Assembly (NCBI GenBank): GCA_003218815.1
Contig: QHON01000083.1
Location: forward strand, 1-8,993
From: Verrucomicrobiota bacterium
GTDB taxonomy: Bacteria; Verrucomicrobiota; Verrucomicrobiia; Chthoniobacterales; UBA10450
Direction of reading: 5' to 3'
Length of the DNA: 8,993 nucleotides
Within the stretch, counting starts at the first letter, position 1; each line of letters begins with the position of its first letter. Shown piece after piece: positions 6,073 through 8,993 of the stretch. The position numbers and the translations under genes are program-made. A model generated the notes under the pieces. That model saw only the letters and a program-made list of their open reading frames with translations, was not told the origin of the DNA and made no database searches.

Positions 6073-8517
6073 ATGTCCGAGATCAACAAGCAGGCCGAGC
6101 TGGAGATCGCACATGTCCTGTTAATCGACGTGGTCGGTTACTCGAAGTTGCTGGTCAATGAGCAGATTGAGTTACTGCAAGATCTCAACCAAATCGTCCG
6201 AAGCAGCGAATGTTTTCAGGCCGCCGAAACAAAAGGTAAACTGATCCGGGTGCCGACCGGAGACGGGATGGCGCTCCTTTTCTTCCACAGTCCGGAAGAG
6301 CCGGTGCGATGTGCGCTCGAGATCAGCAGAACGTTGCAAGGGTATCCGCATATTCAGCTGCGGATGGGAGTGCACAGCGGCCCGGTGAATCAAGTCACCG
6401 ATGTTAACGACAAGACGAACATCGCCGGACCGGGGCTCAACGTGGCGCAGCGCGTCATGGATTGCGGCGATGCCGGGCATATTCTTTTGTCCGGGCATAT
6501 AGCGGAAGATTTGACCCAATACCGGCACTGGCAGCCGTACTTGCACGATCTCGGCGAGTGTCAGGTGAAGCACGGGCTGAGGCTGCACCTGGTTAATCTC
6601 TACAAAGACAATCTCGGCAACCCACATCTTCCGGACAAACTCAAGCGAAGAAGAAGATGGAAGCAGACGTCCGGTGTTAGCGTCCGTCCGGTCATTACGC
6701 CTCGTTGGCCCAAGTACGTGCTTACAGCTGTTTTGCTCGTTTCAGCTGTGGCTTTGGCGATCAGCTTTTCAGTCTTTTACCGACGCGGCTCACCGGCGGT
6801 TGCACGCTCCTCTTCGGGGAAAGCCGCCGACGTAGGACTTCCTATTGTGGAAAAGAGCATCGCCGTCTTACCCTTCGAAAATCGCAGCGAAGACAAAGCG
6901 AACGCCTACTTTGCCGAGGGTATCCAGGACGAGATTCTAACGCGCTTATCCAAGATAGCCGATCTGAAGGTGATCTCGCGTACCTCAACCCAGCAATATC
7001 AAAGCAAGCCGGGGAATCTCTCCGAGATCGCCAAGCAACTGGGCGTCGCTCACATTGTAGAAGGCAGCGTGCAGAAAAGTGGCGACGCCGTGCGCGTAAA
7101 CGTGCGGCTAATCAAAGCAGCCAATGATTCCCATCTTTGGGCCGATACCTTCGATCGCAAACTGACCGATATCTTTTCGGTGGAAAGTGAGGTGGCCAAA
7201 GCTATCGCCGAGCAGTTGCGAGCGAAGCTTACCGGTCAGGAAGAGCAAGTCATCGCCGCTAAACCGACTGACAATCCTGAGGCCTACGATGCCTACCTGC
7301 GCGGCCTGGCTTATACACTGAAAACGCAAAACACGCCCGGCAACTACCTTGCCGGACAGAAATATCTCAAAGAAGCGGTGCGCTTAGATCCGAAGTTCGC
7401 CCTTGCCTGGGCGCTGCTGTCATACGTTGATGCCCGCGGCTACCGCACACTGAATCTTCAACCAACCGTCGCTCTGCGTGAAGAGGCGCAGCAGGCAGCC
7501 GAAACCGCGCTCACTCTTCAGCCTAATCTCGGCGAAGCCCTATTGGCCAAGGGCTATTACCACTACGCCTGCCTAAAGGATTACGACACCGCGATGCGTT
7601 ACTATGAGCAAGCACGTCAGTTCCTCCCCAATAGCAGCCGGATTCTTGAGTCGCTGGCCTATGTCGCACGGAGGCGAGGCCAGTGGGACCGGAGCGAGAG
7701 TTACTTTAACGAAGCCGAGCAGCTTGACCCGCGCAACGTTAACCTGATCACCCAGCATGCTGTGCACTACCTTATGCTTCGTCGTTATCCTGAAGCGCTG
7801 CGCAAGTTCGACCAGGTCCTGGATATTACGCCAGGCGACATCGATGCCCTTGTGGAAAAGGCTGCTATTGCGCAAGCTGAGGGCGATCTGCCGCGTGCCT
7901 CGATGCTCCTTGCTCCGCTCCAACCGGCTGCCGGCGACCCCACCGCGTTGGAAACACAAGCTTATCAAGCCATCCTGGAGCGCCGTCCTGCACAAATTAT
8001 CTCTCGGCTAAAGGAGATCCTGGCCAAGCCTGATCCATCGTTGGGTTACTTCAATGGCGAACTGCGCTTTTGGTTAGGCTGGGCGCAGGAAGTTGACGGC
8101 GACCACGCCGCCGCCCAGCGAAGTTGGCGCCAAGCACGCAGCGACCTGGAGTCCTTCCTCAAAGAACAGCCGGAAAATTATAGTCTCATCCAAATTCTCG
8201 CGCTGACCAACGTGGGCCTCGGTGATAAGGCCGCTGCGTTGGCTCTGGTCGAACGCGCCATCGCCGCGAATCCGATCGAGAAAGACGCAGCGGATGGTCC
8301 CCAGAAGATCGAAATCCTCGCCCGGGTGGCAGCGCGCATGGGGGAACCCGACCGCGCCATTGCCGCTTTACAGAAACTACTCTCGATACCGGGCCAGGGG
8401 GCGCTGGCTGTGAATGCGCCGCTCACTCCCGCCCTGCTCCGGCTCGATCCAATGTTCGATCCGCTCCGGAATGATCCGCGCTTCCAAAAACTCGTCGCCT
8501 TGCCCGCGCCGAAATAG
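6073..8517 (+). CDS. Protein B: class III nucleotide cyclase domain, one TM segment, TolB-N/FlgO-like domain, TPR repeats
   Basis: With the start at ATG 6073 the protein has 814 residues and opens MSEINKQAELEIAHVLLIDVVGYSKLL, as is usual for this family. The frame is open back to ATG 5857 (886 codons), but those 72 residues are a methyltransferase relic plus leader, so I reject the longer start. Residues about 8-180 form a class III adenylate/guanylate cyclase domain. The metal-binding aspartates are at D19 (LLIDVVGYS) and D64 (PTGDGMALLF). The transition-state Asn and Arg are at N123 and R127 (GLNVAQRV). The purine-selecting positions look non-canonical: no Lys before PTGDG, and Asn116 where Asp is usual. 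A membrane segment spans about 215-236. The TolB-N/FlgO-like domain lies at about 262-383, and TPRs from about 398 to the end. The cyclase is expected in the cytoplasm, which would put the rest outside the membrane if there is only one TM. Cyclic nucleotide production is inferred, not shown. It lies 243 bases after protein A and 27 bases before the methyltransferase. Confidence 0.88.
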   Translation: MSEINKQAELEIAHVLLIDVVGYSKLLVNEQIELLQDLNQIVRSSECFQAAETKGKLIRVPTGDGMALLFFHSPEEPVRCALEISRTLQGYPHIQLRMGVHSGPVNQVTDVNDKTNIAGPGLNVAQRVMDCGDAGHILLSGHIAEDLTQYRHWQPYLHDLGECQVKHGLRLHLVNLYKDNLGNPHLPDKLKRRRRWKQTSGVSVRPVITPRWPKYVLTAVLLVSAVALAISFSVFYRRGSPAVARSSSGKAADVGLPIVEKSIAVLPFENRSEDKANAYFAEGIQDEILTRLSKIADLKVISRTSTQQYQSKPGNLSEIAKQLGVAHIVEGSVQKSGDAVRVNVRLIKAANDSHLWADTFDRKLTDIFSVESEVAKAIAEQLRAKLTGQEEQVIAAKPTDNPEAYDAYLRGLAYTLKTQNTPGNYLAGQKYLKEAVRLDPKFALAWALLSYVDARGYRTLNLQPTVALREEAQQAAETALTLQPNLGEALLAKGYYHYACLKDYDTAMRYYEQARQFLPNSSRILESLAYVARRRGQWDRSESYFNEAEQLDPRNVNLITQHAVHYLMLRRYPEALRKFDQVLDITPGDIDALVEKAAIAQAEGDLPRASMLLAPLQPAAGDPTALETQAYQAILERRPAQIISRLKEILAKPDPSLGYFNGELRFWLGWAQEVDGDHAAAQRSWRQARSDLESFLKEQPENYSLIQILALTNVGLGDKAAALALVERAIAANPIEKDAADGPQKIEILARVAARMGEPDRAIAALQKLLSIPGQGALAVNAPLTPALLRLDPMFDPLRNDPRFQKLVALPAPK

Positions 8518-8657
8518 AAACAGGTCAGCTTTCGTCGAACAAGAATGATTCCCGAGGAACAGAACAAAGCTCTGGACGCGTGGGAAACCTCTGCGCGGCA
8601 TTGGGACAAGCATCGAGCGCTGATCGCACAGATGTTCGCACCATTAACGTCCGGTCT
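6965..8657 (+). repeat. Direct repeat R2 (about 1.69 kb), second copy
   Basis: This is the partner of 4280-5969. It supplies the TolB-N and TPR portion of protein B, the 27-base spacer (8518-8544) and the start of the intact methyltransferase. Within the coding part most differences from the first copy are scattered substitutions plus one in-frame codon insertion, so both copies have been kept under coding constraint since duplication. Its right edge lies inside a continuous methyltransferase gene, so this copy looks like the original junction and the first copy the truncated one. Confidence 0.92.
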
Positions 8658-8993
8658 AGTCAAAGAAGCGCGGATCGGGATGGGCCAGAAGGTGCTCGAT
8701 ATCGGTGGCGGAAGCGGTGAGCCGTCGTTCACGATCTCAGGCATTATCGGACCAACGGGATCAGTAATGTACACGGATCCTGTAGCCGGTATGGTCGAGA
8801 CTGCTCAGGCTGAAGCAGGCAGGCGGGGCCTGACAAACATTCACTTCAAGCGATGTTCTGCCGATGCCCTGCCGTTTTCCGACCGTACATTTGATGTCGC
8901 CGTAGGCAGGTTATCAGCAATGTTTTTCGTCGATCCCGCCACTGCGGTGCGGGAGGCGCTGAGAGTGATTCTCGAAGATGGATATGTCTCGTT
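8545..8993 (+). CDS. Class I SAM-dependent methyltransferase (UbiE/Methyltransf_11 type), 3' end outside window
   Basis: The first 149 codons are present. A helical N-terminal lid (residues 1-46, ALDAWETSARHWDKHRALI) precedes motif I KVLDIGGGSGEPSF (49-62), the glycine-rich SAM-binding loop. Motif II is VMYTDP, with D78 positioned to bind the ribose hydroxyls. The acidic motif III region is CSADALPFSDRTFDVAV (104-120), and EALRVILEDGYVS (137-149) corresponds to the usual E-RVLKPGG segment, with LEDG in place of LKPG. The fold transfers a methyl group from SAM to a small molecule such as a quinone or other metabolite; the substrate cannot be told from this part. The start follows the stop of protein B by 27 bases with no good Shine-Dalgarno (AAGA directly before ATG), so expression may depend on readthrough or coupling from the TPR gene. 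A truncated copy of its first 38 codons lies at 5857. Confidence 0.87.
   Translation, partial: MIPEEQNKALDAWETSARHWDKHRALIAQMFAPLTSGLVKEARIGMGQKVLDIGGGSGEPSFTISGIIGPTGSVMYTDPVAGMVETAQAEAGRRGLTNIHFKRCSADALPFSDRTFDVAVGRLSAMFFVDPATAVREALRVILEDGYVS

Noticed and set aside
5493..6089. 198-codon minus-strand open frame, with a similar 198-codon frame at 8178-8774
   Set aside because: They look like a conserved pair, but both lie antisense to the duplicated ends of proteins A and B. Their resemblance follows from the DNA repeat. The peptides are Ser/Arg-rich with no recognisable domain or ribosome-binding site.
6172..6627. 151-codon minus-strand open frame within the cyclase region
   Set aside because: It is antisense to a well-conserved class III cyclase domain with intact catalytic motifs. 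No family is recognised in the antisense peptide.
4280..8657. Insertion sequence or composite transposon as the cause of the repeat
   Set aside because: The repeat carries no transposase, terminal inverted repeats or target-site duplication. Its edges fall inside coding domains, which fits homologous or illegitimate recombination better.

Overview
The window looks like a chromosomal segment of an uncultured or soil-type Gram-negative bacterium with moderately high GC. The combination of several TolB-N/FlgO-like plus TPR membrane proteins, one with a class III cyclase domain, suggests Verrucomicrobia (Chthoniobacterales / Udaeobacter-like) or possibly Acidobacteria. That placement is inference from family style; there is no rRNA or marker gene here to prove it.

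Layout. Positions 2-121 hold the last 39 codons of a rightward gene with a Pro/Ala-rich tail. It runs stop-to-stop, with no spacer, into a large leftward gene (122-2974) for a 950-residue FAD plus iron-sulfur 2-hydroxyacid dehydrogenase of the GlcD-GlcF fusion / YdiJ type. A 220-base divergent intergenic region (2975-3194) separates it from a small secreted NTF2/SnoaL-like (DUF4440-type) protein (3195-3656), which has the only textbook Shine-Dalgarno in the window. A 130-base gap with a hairpin and a short stretch resembling the start of a DNA methyltransferase leads to two rightward paralogues. Protein A (3787-5829) has three membrane segments, a TolB-N/FlgO-like domain and TPRs. Protein B (6073-8517) has a class III nucleotide cyclase domain, one membrane segment, the same TolB-N/FlgO-like domain and TPRs. 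A class I SAM-dependent methyltransferase (8545 to beyond the window end) follows B after 27 bases.

The most striking structure is a direct duplication of about 1.69 kb: 4280-5969 is repeated at 6965-8657. It covers most of the TolB-N domain, all the TPRs, the 27-base spacer and the first 37-38 codons of the methyltransferase. In the first copy the methyltransferase stops being recognisable after those codons. The leftover start codon and leader then run in frame, without a stop, into the cyclase of protein B, giving an 886-codon open frame that is probably a rearrangement by-product. The left edge of the repeat is sharp: by-eye nucleotide identity jumps from about 68% to 100% for 141 bases, then settles at about 88-90%, as expected for a recombination or gene-conversion breakpoint. 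The result is two signalling-type proteins with different N-terminal modules on a near-identical C-terminal scaffold, flanked by long direct repeats that could still recombine.

Proteins A, B and the methyltransferase share a strand and close spacing and may form a transcription unit. A link between cyclic-nucleotide signalling, the TPR scaffold and the methyltransferase is only inferred from position. No tRNA, rRNA, CRISPR array, insertion sequence or integrase was seen.
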